DNA from: Rheinheimera pacifica
Lineage (GTDB): Bacteria > Pseudomonadota > Gammaproteobacteria > Enterobacterales > Alteromonadaceae
Direction of reading: 5' to 3'
DNA length: 64,000 nt
NCBI RefSeq assembly: GCF_900108485.1
Contig: NZ_FNXF01000002.1
Location: 248,001 to 312,000, forward strand
Below the pieces are notes generated by a model. The model ran no database searches. It saw only the letters and a program-made list of their open reading frames with translations, and had not been told where the DNA came from. A program made the position numbers and the translations under genes. Of this stretch, positions 39,257 through 49,819 are shown one piece after another; the stretch's first letter is position 1; each line of letters begins with the position of its first letter.

Positions 39257-39754
39257 TTAATTTTTTGTTTGTAGATTTTGCCTGCCAACCGGTAAAACTT
39301 TCAGCAATGGCTGCAACTGGTCACTGGCCATTTGCAGTGCAGCAGATAAGTGCGCCAATGTGACTTTTGTTGTACGGCTATGCACTGCCCGGATCAGTTG
39401 CTTTAGTACGTGCAGCTGCTGCTGTAATAAACCGGCCAGTTCTGTCAGCATAGATTGCGCCATAGGTTGATTATGCAAAGCGGCTTGCTGGTGCAGATAC
39501 CAAAACTGCACAGCGGCAAGTTCGCTGCTGTAATCCTGTGGTATGGCTTCCTGTTTTGCTGCTACAGGTAACTGCTGTGCGGTTGCGCCGTGTAAGTTTG
39601 ACAGTTCAAGAAATTTATAACGCAGATTACCGTCGGCGACTTGCTGTGCCGCCTGTTGGAAGAATCGCTGTGCTGCAACACAAACGGAATAAACGCCAGT
39701 TAATATTCTTTCCTCTGCCCATTGTTCTGACTTTGCTGAACCTGCATACTCCAT
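39257..39754 (-). CDS. DUF2383-like four-helix protein
   Basis: A 165-residue all-helical protein without signal peptide or membrane segment. The pattern ILTGVYSVCVAAQRFFQQAAQQVADGNLRYKFLELSNLHGATAQQL resembles the first helices of the PA2169/DUF2383 ferritin-like family, in which similar proteins respond to stress in Pseudomonas. Metal-binding glutamates are not convincing, so iron storage is not implied. The AGGAGGT just before the ATG is a perfect ribosome-binding site. It lies directly upstream of the BON gene and divergent from the sigma-54 activator gene. Confidence 0.55.
   Translation of the reverse strand: MEYAGSAKSEQWAEERILTGVYSVCVAAQRFFQQAAQQVADGNLRYKFLELSNLHGATAQQLPVAAKQEAIPQDYSSELAAVQFWYLHQQAALHNQPMAQSMLTELAGLLQQQLHVLKQLIRAVHSRTTKVTLAHLSAALQMASDQLQPLLKVLPVGRQNLQTKN
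39277..39296 (-). promoter_or_regulatory. Candidate activator site upstream of the BON promoter
   Basis: The minus strand reads TTTACCGGTTGGCAGGCAAA. The first 11 bases equal those of the perfect inverted repeat at 43590–43609, and 6 of the last 9 agree. It is centred about 105 bases before the predicted sigma-54 start, within the last codons of the DUF2383-like gene. Confidence 0.4.
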
Positions 39755-39793
39755 AAGGGTACCTCCTGTGCGGTTTTAGCGGTCATAGTTCAT

Positions 39794-39810
39794 ATTCAAT
39801 TCATATACCA
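39794..39810 (-). promoter_or_regulatory. Weak -24/-12-like sequence before the DUF2383-like gene
   Basis: The minus strand has TGGTATATGAATTGAAT, with the GG and the TTG correctly spaced but GA in place of the invariant GC at -12. It is kept only because two neighbours have better matches. Confidence 0.25.
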
Positions 39811-39870
39811 AGGTTTAAGATAATGATTTCGTTAATTATTTTCTGTTCACACCTTCTCACCGTAACAAAT

Positions 39871-39888
39871 ACTGGTAAGTTTTACCCA
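39871..39888. promoter_or_regulatory. Inverted repeat in the DUF2383-like / activator intergenic region
   Basis: ACTGGTAAGTTTTACCCA contains GGTAA/TTACC arms. These resemble the TTTACC and GGTAAA ends of the 43590–43609 repeat, but in everted order. It could be an activator site serving either divergent gene. Confidence 0.3.
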
Positions 39889-39949
39889 TCCACATTGTTA
39901 AAGTTACAGTGCTGGCTTAGAGTTATGTATCACAACTGAGATCTGACAG

Positions 39950-41296
39950 ATGACACAACCACGTTTATTTTTGCATGTGCAGGACTCCGGGCTCGCCACT
40001 CAGCTGTTGCAGTCACCCGCAGTACGCCGCTTCGTGGTAGTAAGAAGCAGCGATTCTGCCCCCTGGTCAGAACAATTGCAGCAACAGCCTTGTGAGCTGG
40101 CATTTATTCAGGCAGATAAACACAGCCAGGCCGACTATCAACGGCTACTAAACAGTAAATTACTGGCAGAAATCGACTTTATTGTAGTGAGCGATGGTTG
40201 CCCGGATCCGGCCCTGGATCAGCTGATGCGCAGCGGTGCCGGTTATCATTTCCGTCAACCGCTGGATATTGCCTGTATTCTTGATATTTTGCAGGATTTT
40301 TATGAACAGCTCAGTACCAGCCGGCAACAGGCAAAAACCAGTGTCAGTGCCTTAGATCAGTTTGGCTTGCTGGTGGGCTCTTCCCGCTCTATGCTCAAGT
40401 TATACCGGACTTTACGTAAAGTGGCGGTAACGGAAGCCAACGTATTGATCGCCGGCGAAAGCGGGGCAGGTAAAGAGTTAGTAGCTAATACACTACACTT
40501 AGCCAGTTACCGTGCCGAGCAGCCTTTTGTTGCTATTAACTGTGGTGCGTTAAGCCCTGAGCTGGTTGACAGCGAATTGTTTGGCCATACCAAAGGCGCT
40601 TTTACCGGAGCATTACGCGAACACCAAGGCGTATTTTCCCAGGCTGAAGGCGGCACCTTGTTTCTGGACGAAGTTACTGAAATGCCACTGGATCAGCAAG
40701 TTAAGCTATTAAGGGTGCTGGAAAGCGGTGAATACCGCCCGGTGGGTAGTGACAAAGTATGCCAGGCCAATGTGCGTATTGTGGCGGCAACAAACCGCGA
40801 TCCGCAACAAGCTATCGCTGAGGGTGTACTGCGGGAAGATTTGTATTTTCGCCTGGCACAATTTCCGGTGCACGTACCGCCACTGCGCGACCGCGGCGAT
40901 GATATCTGCGGTTTGGCGCAACATTTTCTGGCTTACCGCAACGCCAAAGAACAGCAACAAAAACAGCTGGCCGCTGAAACGCTGCAGCTAATTGCTCAGC
41001 ACAGCTGGCCAGGTAATGTCCGTGAGTTAAAACATGCGGTAGAGCGGGCTTATATTCTGGCAGACAAGCTCATTTTGCCCGAGCATTTGTTGTTAGAAAC
41101 GCCTGCAGATGATTCTGATGAGCAGTGCCTGACAGAGGTGCCCTGTGGTGTCTCGCTGGAAGAGTTGGAAAAAGCCGCTATTTTAAATACGCTGGAACAA
41201 AATGCCGGTAATAAAACCGATACCGCGCAACAGCTCGGCATAAGTGTTAAAACTCTGTACAACAAACTGGAAAAGTATCAGCAAACTGAACAGTAG
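39950..41296 (+). CDS. Sigma-54-dependent transcriptional activator with degenerate receiver
   Basis: A 448-residue enhancer-binding protein. Residues 1–120 look like a receiver-type fold, but the phospho-acceptor strand reads [10 protein letters not shown], with glutamine where aspartate is expected, so classical phosphorylation is doubtful. The AAA+ domain is complete: Walker A GESGAGKE (169–176), the sigma-54-contacting GAFTGA loop (216–221), Walker B GGTLFLDE (234–241) and the arginine-finger region [22 protein letters not shown] Fis-type helix-turn-helix ends it ([23 protein letters not shown]). No sensor kinase gene adjoins. Putative targets lie on both sides. Confidence 0.93.
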   Translation: MTQPRLFLHVQDSGLATQLLQSPAVRRFVVVRSSDSAPWSEQLQQQPCELAFIQADKHSQADYQRLLNSKLLAEIDFIVVSDGCPDPALDQLMRSGAGYHFRQPLDIACILDILQDFYEQLSTSRQQAKTSVSALDQFGLLVGSSRSMLKLYRTLRKVAVTEANVLIAGESGAGKELVANTLHLASYRAEQPFVAINCGALSPELVDSELFGHTKGAFTGALREHQGVFSQAEGGTLFLDEVTEMPLDQQVKLLRVLESGEYRPVGSDKVCQANVRIVAATNRDPQQAIAEGVLREDLYFRLAQFPVHVPPLRDRGDDICGLAQHFLAYRNAKEQQQKQLAAETLQLIAQHSWPGNVRELKHAVERAYILADKLILPEHLLLETPADDSDEQCLTEVPCGVSLEELEKAAILNTLEQNAGNKTDTAQQLGISVKTLYNKLEKYQQTEQ

Positions 41297-41301
41297 ATAC
41301 C

Positions 41302-42954
41302 TCAGACTGTTCCCTGCTGGCTGTCAGCACTGTCAGCCAGCATTACCTGTAATGACGCCGGAACGACACTGATATCCAATGCGCTGTCGCTGTAAAGCTC
41401 ACCATCGATAACATACTGCAGCTGTTGCCCGTCTTGCCGGCGGATTTGTACCCGCCGGGCACTACAGTGCTGACTAACCGCATTAAGGCTGATATTGGTT
41501 AAGCCTGCCAATGCCAGCTCCGCCAGGCCAAATACAGCATTGTTGTCGGTATTGTTGTCGGCCGTTAGCCAGGTAATATCCAGTTTGCCATCAGTCAAAT
41601 CCGGCGCACCATGCCCCTGAGCCAGTAACGTTGTCAGCGGCGCCGCATTAGCTATCACCAGACTGGCGGTATCTAACTCCTGCTCGGGCTGTTCGTCAAA
41701 TTGCACCAGCAACTGCTGAATATGATTAGCCTGTACCGCCTGCCATAACCCATTGAGGTAAGCCAGCTGGCCAAGCTGGTCTTTACTGCTGCGATCTGCC
41801 GCCTCAATCATTTGCTGTTCAAAACCAACGCCGGCTAACAACAACATTAATTTATCATTACAACGGGCCGTATCTATGGCACGGCTCTGGCCTTCAATAA
41901 TATTCAGACAAGCAGAACGCAGCGGCATTAACTTAGAACTTATGCCCCATAGCGCATGGCTCAGGGCATTAGTGGTACCCAGCGGAATAATGCCTAAACG
42001 GATCTCAGTGCCCACCAGCTCTGAAGCAACTTCGGTTACCGTGCCGTCACCACCGCAGGCAATTATCATAGTGCAGCCAGTCTGCTTTGCCTGCTGAGCC
42101 AGTTGCCGCGCTGTACAGTCCTCACTGCTAACATGCAGACTCAGCCGCATAAAAGGCGAGAGTAAATCAACAACTTCAGCTTCGGCGTCTGCCCATTTGC
42201 CACCACCGGCAGCCGGGTTAGCAATCAGCCATACTGGCTGCTGCCCCTGCTCGGTATAACTGTTGGTAAATTGTCGCAACGCAGCCAGCTGATGTTTATT
42301 AAGCCGGGCAGTTTGCCGCACCTGGCGGATCAGCGCTACCGCTTTTTCGGCACTGCGGCTGTTATGCCGGCTAAGTAAATAGGCGGCCAGCACCAACACC
42401 GAGCGGCCACGTCCCAGCGCGCAGTGTACTAATACTTTGCGACCATCAGCACGCTGCCGTTGCAGCCAGTTTACGGCTTGCTGTAGCTGGGTATGGCTGG
42501 GGCTGGCGTGATCCAGCACCGGGATATTCAGATAGCTGATATCATCCGACTGGCTTAGTTCGTCCAGAGCGGCAAATTCAGCAGTAACGTCAAGCACAGC
42601 CGTTATTTGCTCGTCGCGTAATTGTGCCATATCGGCTGCGGTTAAACGGGCGCCAAGATACAAACCACCACTCACCCGTTGCATTGGCGCTACTTTGTCG
42701 CGACGCCGTGCCTGCAGGTTGTACAGGTTGGCACTAAACAAGAAAGGAATAAACAACCAACGGCTATACCAGGGCAAGCTGCCATTAACGCGTTTACGAA
42801 ACACCGTTGCAGTATTTAACCAGTAAGCGGAACTGACAACCAGAAAAGAGAGTGCAGCCCAGGCCAACACTAATTGTAACAACAGGTAGGGTGCTAACCA
42901 GCTAGCCACAGCCAACAGTAACGCCAGCAACACATAGTACAGAGCGATGATCAT
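41302..42954 (-). CDS. Membrane-anchored dual-specificity phosphatase / diacylglycerol kinase fusion
   Basis: A 550-residue protein. Two N-terminal membrane segments (residues 3–45) are followed by a dual-specificity phosphatase domain (about 90–240) with the CX5R site VHCALGRGRSV. A diacylglycerol/sphingosine-kinase-type domain (about 245–545) follows, with IANPAAGGGK, IIACGGDGTVTEVASEL and GIIPLGTTNALSHAL. Both active sites look intact, so one protein could dephosphorylate and phosphorylate lipid substrates at the inner membrane. I chose the ATG at 42954, which has AGGAG upstream; a TTG seven codons earlier lacks one. It is convergent to the activator gene with five bases between. Confidence 0.88.
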   Translation of the reverse strand: MIIALYYVLLALLLAVASWLAPYLLLQLVLAWAALSFLVVSSAYWLNTATVFRKRVNGSLPWYSRWLFIPFLFSANLYNLQARRRDKVAPMQRVSGGLYLGARLTAADMAQLRDEQITAVLDVTAEFAALDELSQSDDISYLNIPVLDHASPSHTQLQQAVNWLQRQRADGRKVLVHCALGRGRSVLVLAAYLLSRHNSRSAEKAVALIRQVRQTARLNKHQLAALRQFTNSYTEQGQQPVWLIANPAAGGGKWADAEAEVVDLLSPFMRLSLHVSSEDCTARQLAQQAKQTGCTMIIACGGDGTVTEVASELVGTEIRLGIIPLGTTNALSHALWGISSKLMPLRSACLNIIEGQSRAIDTARCNDKLMLLLAGVGFEQQMIEAADRSSKDQLGQLAYLNGLWQAVQANHIQQLLVQFDEQPEQELDTASLVIANAAPLTTLLAQGHGAPDLTDGKLDITWLTADNNTDNNAVFGLAELALAGLTNISLNAVSQHCSARRVQIRRQDGQQLQYVIDGELYSDSALDISVVPASLQVMLADSADSQQGTV

Positions 42955-43033
42955 AGCCGGTTGTACTCCTGGCAAAGTTGCATTTCTGACAAATAAGATA
43001 AACGTAGCCGCCGCTGGCGGCTACGTTATATGC

Positions 43034-43228
43034 TTAACAATCTTTGTCTTTAGCATCTGCTTTGTCTTTGACATCCTCACATAAGTCTTCCACTTTATTA
43101 CCCACGTCAGTAGCGACTTCGTCGATCTTTTCACCCGCTTCTTCAGCATTATTTTTTTCACATGCTACGACGGAAAAAACCAGTGTTGCTACCAACATTA
43201 AACGGAATAATACGTTAGTTATTGTCAT
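43034..43228 (-). CDS. Small acidic lipoprotein
   Basis: A 64-residue lipoprotein. The lipobox SVVAC places the lipidated cysteine at C23. The mature part of about 42 residues is an amphipathic, Asp/Glu/Lys-rich helix (EEAGEKIDEVATDVGNKVEDLCEDVKDKADAKDKDC) with two further cysteines. No known domain is recognised; entericidin- and YtxH-like small stress proteins look similar. It follows the DUF1328 gene by 23 bases, so both are probably transcribed from the same -24/-12 promoter. Confidence 0.7.
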   Translation of the reverse strand: MTITNVLFRLMLVATLVFSVVACEKNNAEEAGEKIDEVATDVGNKVEDLCEDVKDKADAKDKDC

Positions 43229-43251
43229 ACTACATTTCCTCTTTTTACCAC

Positions 43252-43428
43252 TTACAACCTTGGCGATTTACCGCGTAAAGCACCTGCCAATAATGAGATA
43301 ACTAACAGCACGATAAAGATAAAGAAAATAACTTTAGCTATACCTGCGGCTGCACCAGCAATACCACCAAAGCCCAGCACAGCAGCGATAAGCGCGATAA
43401 TTAAGAATGTTAATGCCCAGCCCAACAT
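43252..43428 (-). CDS. DUF1328 small membrane protein (YtjA family)
   Basis: A 58-residue protein consisting of two membrane segments (residues 2–22 and 30–50) joined by a Gly/Ala-rich turn ([20 protein letters not shown]). This is the pattern of the YtjA/DUF1328 family, which is stress-induced in several proteobacteria and of unknown function. The ATG at 43428 is preceded by AAGGAG; the longer open frame upstream has no such site and would break the family length. Confidence 0.88.
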   Translation of the reverse strand: MLGWALTFLIIALIAAVLGFGGIAGAAAGIAKVIFFIFIVLLVISLLAGALRGKSPRL

Positions 43429-43480
43429 AATGTTCTCCTTATGTGCGATATGCACAGGGTCAATTGTCAGTAGGAATATA

Positions 43481-43495
43481 GCCAATAACATGCCA
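43481..43495 (-). promoter_or_regulatory. Predicted sigma-54 promoter of the DUF1328–lipoprotein unit
   Basis: The minus strand reads TGGCATGTTATTGGC. GG and GC have the exact -24/-12 spacing, and only two consensus bases differ. The predicted start is near 43470, about 40 bases before the DUF1328 ATG. Confidence 0.65.
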
Positions 43496-43589
43496 GTTTT
43501 TAGAACGCGACCTATGCTATTGATATTTAATGAGTTAACGAAAATGCAGCAATAACGTAAAACAACTATATGAACGGGATACAGAAAAA

Positions 43590-43609
43590 TTTACCGGTTG
43601 ACCGGTAAA
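43590..43609. promoter_or_regulatory. Candidate activator palindrome upstream of the DUF1328 promoter
   Basis: TTTACCGGTTGACCGGTAAA is a perfect inverted repeat with 9-bp arms and a 2-base centre. It is centred about 130 bases before the predicted sigma-54 start, the usual place for enhancer-binding-protein sites. A related sequence lies before the BON promoter. Confidence 0.5.
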
Positions 43610-43640
43610 AAAGCCATCAGCCGCCGGGCGCCTGATGACA
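43606..43640 (-). terminator. Terminator after mdtC
   Basis: The minus strand has a stem with outer arms CATCAG / CTGATG around a GC-rich inner part, followed by six T. It begins about 20 bases after the mdtC stop. Confidence 0.75.
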
Positions 43641-43660
43641 ACCGGTAGGGCTTTAACTAT

Positions 43661-46600
43661 TTAACCAGCCGCAGAGGATACGACATCAGTGCGCATCGTG
43701 CTTTTGCGACACTTGCTGATCAGCAGATATACCGCCGGGGTGGTGTACAACGTGAGGATCTGGCTTACCAGTAAACCGCCTACGATGGTAATACCCAGCG
43801 GCTGGCGCAGCTCAGAGCCCTCGCCTACGCCTAATAATAACGGTAAAGCCCCAAGCAAAGCGGCAAAGTTTGTCATTAAAATAGGCCGCAGCCGCTGCTG
43901 GGCCGCCTGCGCGACCGCTTCTTGTGGCGATAACCCCTGACTGCGCTCGGCTGCCAGAGCAAAATCGACCAATAAAATGGCGTTTTTCATCACGATGCCA
44001 ATTAACAAAAACAGGCCCAGCAGCGCAATTAAATTAAAATCGCTGTTGGTAAGATACAACGCCAGCAGGGCGCCAAGCCCGGCACAAGGTAAAGTAGACA
44101 GAATAGTCAACGGCTGCAGCAGGCTCTCGTACAGTATGCCCAGCAGTAAATACACTGCCACTATTACGCCGATAATCAGCCAGGTTTGGTCGCTGCTCTT
44201 AAACATAGCGTTGCGCTGGTTCTCACCGCTTACTGCATGAATAGCACCGGGCACCATCAGCTCTGCCAGTGCCTGATCGATTGCTGCTGATGCTTGTTCC
44301 ATCGTGGTATCGGGCGCCAGGCCATAGCCAATGTTAACAGAGGCGAACTGGCTGTCGTGCTGCACCCTGTCATTAACCAGACCATAGCGGTAACTGGCGA
44401 TAGCCGACAGCGGTATCTGCCGGCCGTCGCTGGTAATAACCTGTAATTGTTGCAGTACCTCTGGCTGAGCAGTGTAACCTGGCATCAGTTCCATCACGAT
44501 ACGGTACTGGTTTTGCTGATCATACAAGGTGGCAATCTGGCGCTGTGAAAAGGAATTATTTAATAACGTGGCTACAGTGCGCATATCAATGCCCAGCCGT
44601 TGCGCCGCTTCTCGGTCAATATGCAGTTCAATTTGCTGGGCATCTTCGCCGCCCGGCGTATTCACATCGACCAGACCGGGCAATTCCTGCAGTTTCTCAC
44701 CCACTTTTTTGCCCCATTGGCGCAGTAATGCCAGATCATCTGATAGCAGCTGTACTTCGTAATCACTGCGGCCAAAGGGCGAAGACAAGCGGATATCCTG
44801 ATCAACATTCATAAACAAAATGCCACCGGGCACCTTGGGTGCAGTAGCACGTAGCCGGTCAACCACAGCGCGGGCAGAAACCTGACGCTCGGCCAGTGGT
44901 TTTAACCGCACCCGCATCCATGAATTACTGACACCGCTGGTGCCACCGCTGGAGCCGGTAACATCGGCTACGGCAGGGTCTTGCAAAACAAACTGGCGGA
45001 AAGCTTCTATTTTGGGCTGCATCATCTGAAATGAGGCGCCATCATCGCCCCTCACAAAACCATTTAGCTGGCCGGTATCCTGCTCTGGCAGTAAACCAGA
45101 CGGTAGTTTGCTGTATAGCCAGCCGCTGGCGGCAAACAGTAACACCAACGCCAATAACAGCCAGCGGTAATGGTTCAGGCCAATATCAATGCTGCGCCGG
45201 TACCCCTGACCAAAGCGGTAAAACAGCCCTTGTTTCTGCTGTGCCAACGGTGATGTTTTTAACATCAGTGCCGACATACTTGGCGTAAGAGTTAACGACA
45301 CCAGCAGCGAAATAACCATGGCGGCCACCAGCGTAATGGAGAATTCGCGAAATAGCCGTTCAACTAAACCACCCATAAATAAAATGGACAGAAAAATAAC
45401 AATCAATGCCAGATTCATTGCCAGCAGGGTAAAGCCGACCTCTGCCACGCCCTGCCGGGCAGCTTGTAACGGCGACAAACCGCGCTCTAAATGGCGTTTA
45501 ATATTTTCTACCACCACGATGGCGTCATCCACCACCAGGCCGGTGGCAACAATCAGTGCCATTACCGATAAGTTATTCAGTGAAAAACCGCACAGGTACA
45601 TCACGGTAAAAGCGCCAATCAGCGATATCGGTATGGTCAGGCTGGGGATCAATGCACTGCGCAAACTACCCAGGAACGCCCAAACCACCAGCACTACCAG
45701 CACGGCAGCAATCAGCAGGCTAACCTGAGCTTCCGCCAGCGTAGCGCGGATCACCGGGCTGCGATCCATCACTACGGCTAAATCGGCTCCGGCCGGGGTC
45801 AGTGCCTGCAGCAACGGCAGCTGCTGATAAATAGCATCAATAGTTTCGACAATATTGGCACCGGTACGCCGGCTTACCAGCAGGATCACCGCATCTTTAT
45901 CATTGTGAAAACCCGCGCTGTAACGGTTTTCGGTTGAATCCGTTACCAGTGCCACATCTGCCAGCCGGATTGGCGCACCGTTAATGTACTTAATAATCAG
46001 GTCTTGGTAGTCGGCAGCCTGACGTAAGGTTTCGCTGGTAGCCAGCTGCCAGCGATGGTTGTCGCTTTCCAGCACGCCAAGCGGCACGGAGGCATTAACA
46101 CTGCTGATGGCGGCCCGCACTTCATCCAGCGCTACACCATAGTGTGCCAGCATGCCAGGGTTAAGCTGCACCCGCACCGCCGGCAGCGAGGAGCCGCTTA
46201 CTTCTACCTCACCTACGCCGGTAATTTGCGCCAGTTTTTGTGCCAGTACGGTAGAAGCGTTGTCGTACAACACACTGCCAGCCAGATGGCCTGAACTTAG
46301 TGCCAACGCCATAATAGGCGCCTGCGACGGGTTAAACTTACGGTATACCGGGTTACCCGGCATACCAGACGGCAGCTGGCTGCGGGCAGCGTTAATGGCA
46401 GCCTGCACTTCGCGGGCGGCATCATCGACGTTGCGGTCCAGCTCAAACTCCAGCCGCACCTGGGTAGAACCCTGACTACTGGACGAACTGATGCGGCGAA
46501 TAGCGGAAATACTGCCAAGCGCACGCTCCAGCGGCGTGGCTACTGTTGCGGCCATGCTTTCCGGGCTGGCACCGGGTAAACTGGCGGTAACAACGATCAT

Positions 46601-46729
46601 CGGAAAATCAATGGCGGGCAGCGGCGACACCGGTAACAAACGCCAGCTTAATAAACCCAGCAGCAAAATAGCGGTGGCCAGTAACGAGCTGGCTACCGGC
46701 CGCTGAATAAAAGGCTGCGCCAGATTCAT
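43661..46729 (-). CDS. mdtC: RND multidrug efflux transporter MdtC
   Basis: A 1022-residue inner-membrane proton/drug antiporter of the HAE1 type. The N-terminus ([66 protein letters not shown]) follows E. coli MdtC. The [30 protein letters not shown] segment is TM4 with the proton-relay aspartates (VVDDAIV). Twelve membrane segments and two large periplasmic loops are expected. MdtB and MdtC form a heterotrimeric pump in E. coli. Its start overlaps the mdtB stop codon (ATGA). Confidence 0.94.
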   Translation of the reverse strand: MNLAQPFIQRPVASSLLATAILLLGLLSWRLLPVSPLPAIDFPMIVVTASLPGASPESMAATVATPLERALGSISAIRRISSSSSQGSTQVRLEFELDRNVDDAAREVQAAINAARSQLPSGMPGNPVYRKFNPSQAPIMALALSSGHLAGSVLYDNASTVLAQKLAQITGVGEVEVSGSSLPAVRVQLNPGMLAHYGVALDEVRAAISSVNASVPLGVLESDNHRWQLATSETLRQAADYQDLIIKYINGAPIRLADVALVTDSTENRYSAGFHNDKDAVILLVSRRTGANIVETIDAIYQQLPLLQALTPAGADLAVVMDRSPVIRATLAEAQVSLLIAAVLVVLVVWAFLGSLRSALIPSLTIPISLIGAFTVMYLCGFSLNNLSVMALIVATGLVVDDAIVVVENIKRHLERGLSPLQAARQGVAEVGFTLLAMNLALIVIFLSILFMGGLVERLFREFSITLVAAMVISLLVSLTLTPSMSALMLKTSPLAQQKQGLFYRFGQGYRRSIDIGLNHYRWLLLALVLLFAASGWLYSKLPSGLLPEQDTGQLNGFVRGDDGASFQMMQPKIEAFRQFVLQDPAVADVTGSSGGTSGVSNSWMRVRLKPLAERQVSARAVVDRLRATAPKVPGGILFMNVDQDIRLSSPFGRSDYEVQLLSDDLALLRQWGKKVGEKLQELPGLVDVNTPGGEDAQQIELHIDREAAQRLGIDMRTVATLLNNSFSQRQIATLYDQQNQYRIVMELMPGYTAQPEVLQQLQVITSDGRQIPLSAIASYRYGLVNDRVQHDSQFASVNIGYGLAPDTTMEQASAAIDQALAELMVPGAIHAVSGENQRNAMFKSSDQTWLIIGVIVAVYLLLGILYESLLQPLTILSTLPCAGLGALLALYLTNSDFNLIALLGLFLLIGIVMKNAILLVDFALAAERSQGLSPQEAVAQAAQQRLRPILMTNFAALLGALPLLLGVGEGSELRQPLGITIVGGLLVSQILTLYTTPAVYLLISKCRKSTMRTDVVSSAAG

Positions 46730-49700
46730 ACTGCAGTGGCCTGTTGCTGCACGGCAGGTTTGCGCTGGCTGAACAGCCGGTCAAACCACAGATACACCAC
46801 CGGTGTGGTAAACAGTGTCAGTACCTGGCTGACCATTAAACCGCCTACCATTACCAGCCCCAGCGGCTGGCGCAGCTCGGCACCCGAACCCGTACCCAGC
46901 ATCAGTGGTATAGCGCCAAATAAGGCCGCTAGTGTGGTCATCAGAATGGGTCTGAACCGCATCAAAGCCGCCTGATAAATGGCCTCGTCTGGCGTTAAGC
47001 CCTGATTACGCTGCGCATCGAGCGCAAAATCGACCATCATAATACCGTTTTTCTTTACCAGACCAATCAGCAGCACTATGCCGATTACTGCAATAAGATC
47101 CAGCGGCTGGCCGGTAATCAGTAAAGCCAGCAAGGCGCCCACCGTGGCCGAGGGCAACGTAGATAAAATGGTGACCGGGTGGATCAGGCTTTCATACAAA
47201 ATACCCAGTACGATATACATAGTGACAATAGCTGCCAGCACTAACCACAGCGTGTTGCTAAGCGAAGCCCGGAATGCTTCGGCCGCGCCCTGAAACGTCA
47301 GCTCTACTTCGGGTGGCAGCTGCATTTGTTGCTGTACCTGTTCAATTGCTGCGACTGCCTCACCCAGCGAATAACCGGCGGCCAGATTAAACGACAGCGT
47401 TACTGCCGGAAACTGACCCTGCTGGTTAATCAGCAACCGGGCCGGCCGCTGGCTTACCGTTGCCACGGCCGACAGGGGCACGGTGGCACCGCTGCTACTG
47501 GTCAGGTACAACCTGTCCAGCGCATCGATGCCGGTAACCTGCGCCGGATCAGCCTCCAGCACTATGCGGTACTGATTGGCCTGGGTAAACAAGGTTGAAA
47601 CCTGGCGCTGGCTGTAGGCACTTTGCAATACCGAGCTTATTTGCGCCACGCTCAGGCCAAGCCGTGCGGCGGCTGTGCGGTCAATATCAATATAAGCCTG
47701 TAACCCTTGCTGCTGGAAATCATGTGCTACCTCAGACAACTCCGGCCGTTGCTGCAAAGCGCTAAATAAATCTGGCAGCCACTGGCTGAGCATTTCATGG
47801 TCCGGCGTGCTGAGGCTAAACTGATACTGGGTACGGCTGATGCGGTCTTCGATGCTAAGCTCCTGCACCGGCTGGAACCAGCCCTTAATGCCGGGTACGG
47901 CCAGTACCTGCTGTTCCAGTTGATGGATGATTTGCACCGCCGATTCACTGCGCTCAGCATGAGGCTTTAAATTCACCAGAATACGGCCGCTGTTAATACT
48001 GCTGTTATTGCCATCTACGCCGATAAAAGACGACAGGCTGCTAACATCGGCATGCTGCAGAATATTTGCCGCCAGTTGCTGCTGGCGCTGCGCCATTGCC
48101 TGAAACGAAATATCCTGTGGCGCCTCAGTGATGATTTGTATCACACCGCTATCCTGCACCGGGAAAAACCCTTTAGGCACAATCATATACAAGCCAGCCG
48201 TCAGGGCCACTGTTGCCAGCATACTGGCCATCGCCAGCCGCTGATGGCGCAGCACCCATTGCAACGCACGGCCATAGGCGTTGATAACCCGCTGCATAGT
48301 ACCGGGGTTATCTTTGTCGTCGTGCGGTGGTACCGCTGTCAGCATATGAGCACACAGCATCGGCGTAAGGGTTAACGACACTACCAACGAAATCAGTATT
48401 GCCACAGTCAGGGTTACTGCAAACTCATAAAACAGCCGGCCTACTACATCGGCCATAAATAGCAGCGGGATCAGCACAGCAATCAGGGAAAAAGTTAACG
48501 AAATCAGCGTAAAGCCAATTTCTTTAGCGCCTTTAAGCGCGGCTTCCATTGGTGAAGCCCCCTGCTCGCGGTGGCGGGCAATATTTTCCAGCATCACTAT
48601 GGCGTCGTCTACGACAAAGCCGGTGGCGATAGTCAGCGCCATTAGCGTCAGGTTATTTACCGAGAAATCCAGCAGCAACATAACGGCAAATGTACCGATA
48701 AGCGATAACGGCACCGCCAGGCTGGGAATAATAGTGGCCGGTATGGTGCGCAAAAACACAAAGGTCACCAGGATCACCAGACACACCGCAAAAATCAGTT
48801 CTTTTTGTACATCACGCACCGAGGCGCGAATACTCAGGGTGCGATCGGTTAATACCGTTACATTTACCGCTGCCGGCATGGTGGCGGTAAGCTGTGGCAG
48901 CAGTGCCTGTACTCTGTCGGCCACTTCGATAACGTTAGCGCCGGGCTGGCGCTGAATATTCAGCAGCACAGCCGGTTGCTCGTTGGCCCAGGCCGCCAGA
49001 AAACGGTCTTCAGCGCCTTGCTCTACCGTGGCGACATCTGCCAGCCGCACCGGCGCACCGTCGCGCCAGGCAATAATCAGTTGCTGGTATTCGGCAATAT
49101 CGCGGATCTGATCATTGGCATCGAGCATGGTAGAGCGAAACGGGCCATCAAAACTGCCCTTGGGTTGGTTGGTGTTGGCGGCGGCAATAGAGGTGCGCAG
49201 GTTTTCCAGGCTTAAATCCATATTCGCCAGTGCAGCCGGGTTGGCTTTTACCCTTATCGCCGGGCGCTGGCCACCGGCCAGGCTTACCATGCCCACGCCG
49301 GGCAACTGCGCCAGCTTTTGTGCCATCCGGGTATCAACTAAATCGTATACCTGTGGTAAGCGCAGGGTGTCAGAGGTTACAGCCAGCGTCAGAATAGGCG
49401 CATCAGCCGGGTTTACTTTGCGATACACCGGTGGCGTGGGCAGATCGGACGGCAACAGTGACGCCGCAGTGTTAATGGCGGCCTGCACTTCCTGTTCGGC
49501 CACGCCCATATCCACTACCAGTGCAAACTGCAATGTAATAACCGATGCCCCGGCTGAGCTGCTGGACGACATTTGCTTTAAACCGGGAATTTGCCCCAGC
49601 CGCCGCTCCAGCGGCGCGGTAACAGTGCGCGCCATAATGTCGGGGCTGGCGCCGGGGTTAAAACTAAATACCTGAATAATCGGGTAGTCTACCTGTGGCA

Positions 49701-49809
49701 GCGCGGCTACCGGTAACTGCCGCCAGCTGAGAATACCGGCTATCAGTATCGCCAGCATCAGCAACGACGTGGCAACAGGCCGCAGGATAAAAGGACGGGA
49801 TAAATTCAT
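46726..49809 (-). CDS. mdtB: RND multidrug efflux transporter MdtB
   Basis: A 1027-residue partner of MdtC. The block [41 protein letters not shown] and [20 protein letters not shown] match E. coli MdtB more closely than MdtC. The TM4 motif [27 protein letters not shown] carries the paired aspartates. I prefer the ATG at 49809, six bases after GGAG, over a GTG one codon earlier. It starts ten bases after the mdtA stop. In E. coli the operon is induced by BaeSR; no regulator is next to it here. Confidence 0.94.
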   Translation of the reverse strand: MNLSRPFILRPVATSLLMLAILIAGILSWRQLPVAALPQVDYPIIQVFSFNPGASPDIMARTVTAPLERRLGQIPGLKQMSSSSSAGASVITLQFALVVDMGVAEQEVQAAINTAASLLPSDLPTPPVYRKVNPADAPILTLAVTSDTLRLPQVYDLVDTRMAQKLAQLPGVGMVSLAGGQRPAIRVKANPAALANMDLSLENLRTSIAAANTNQPKGSFDGPFRSTMLDANDQIRDIAEYQQLIIAWRDGAPVRLADVATVEQGAEDRFLAAWANEQPAVLLNIQRQPGANVIEVADRVQALLPQLTATMPAAVNVTVLTDRTLSIRASVRDVQKELIFAVCLVILVTFVFLRTIPATIIPSLAVPLSLIGTFAVMLLLDFSVNNLTLMALTIATGFVVDDAIVMLENIARHREQGASPMEAALKGAKEIGFTLISLTFSLIAVLIPLLFMADVVGRLFYEFAVTLTVAILISLVVSLTLTPMLCAHMLTAVPPHDDKDNPGTMQRVINAYGRALQWVLRHQRLAMASMLATVALTAGLYMIVPKGFFPVQDSGVIQIITEAPQDISFQAMAQRQQQLAANILQHADVSSLSSFIGVDGNNSSINSGRILVNLKPHAERSESAVQIIHQLEQQVLAVPGIKGWFQPVQELSIEDRISRTQYQFSLSTPDHEMLSQWLPDLFSALQQRPELSEVAHDFQQQGLQAYIDIDRTAAARLGLSVAQISSVLQSAYSQRQVSTLFTQANQYRIVLEADPAQVTGIDALDRLYLTSSSGATVPLSAVATVSQRPARLLINQQGQFPAVTLSFNLAAGYSLGEAVAAIEQVQQQMQLPPEVELTFQGAAEAFRASLSNTLWLVLAAIVTMYIVLGILYESLIHPVTILSTLPSATVGALLALLITGQPLDLIAVIGIVLLIGLVKKNGIMMVDFALDAQRNQGLTPDEAIYQAALMRFRPILMTTLAALFGAIPLMLGTGSGAELRQPLGLVMVGGLMVSQVLTLFTTPVVYLWFDRLFSQRKPAVQQQATAV

Positions 49810-49819
49810 CACCGGCTCC

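Noticed and set aside
42955-42975. TTG start for the phosphatase/kinase fusion
   Set aside because: No Shine-Dalgarno precedes it, whereas AGGAG precedes the internal ATG and the hydrophobic segment begins there.
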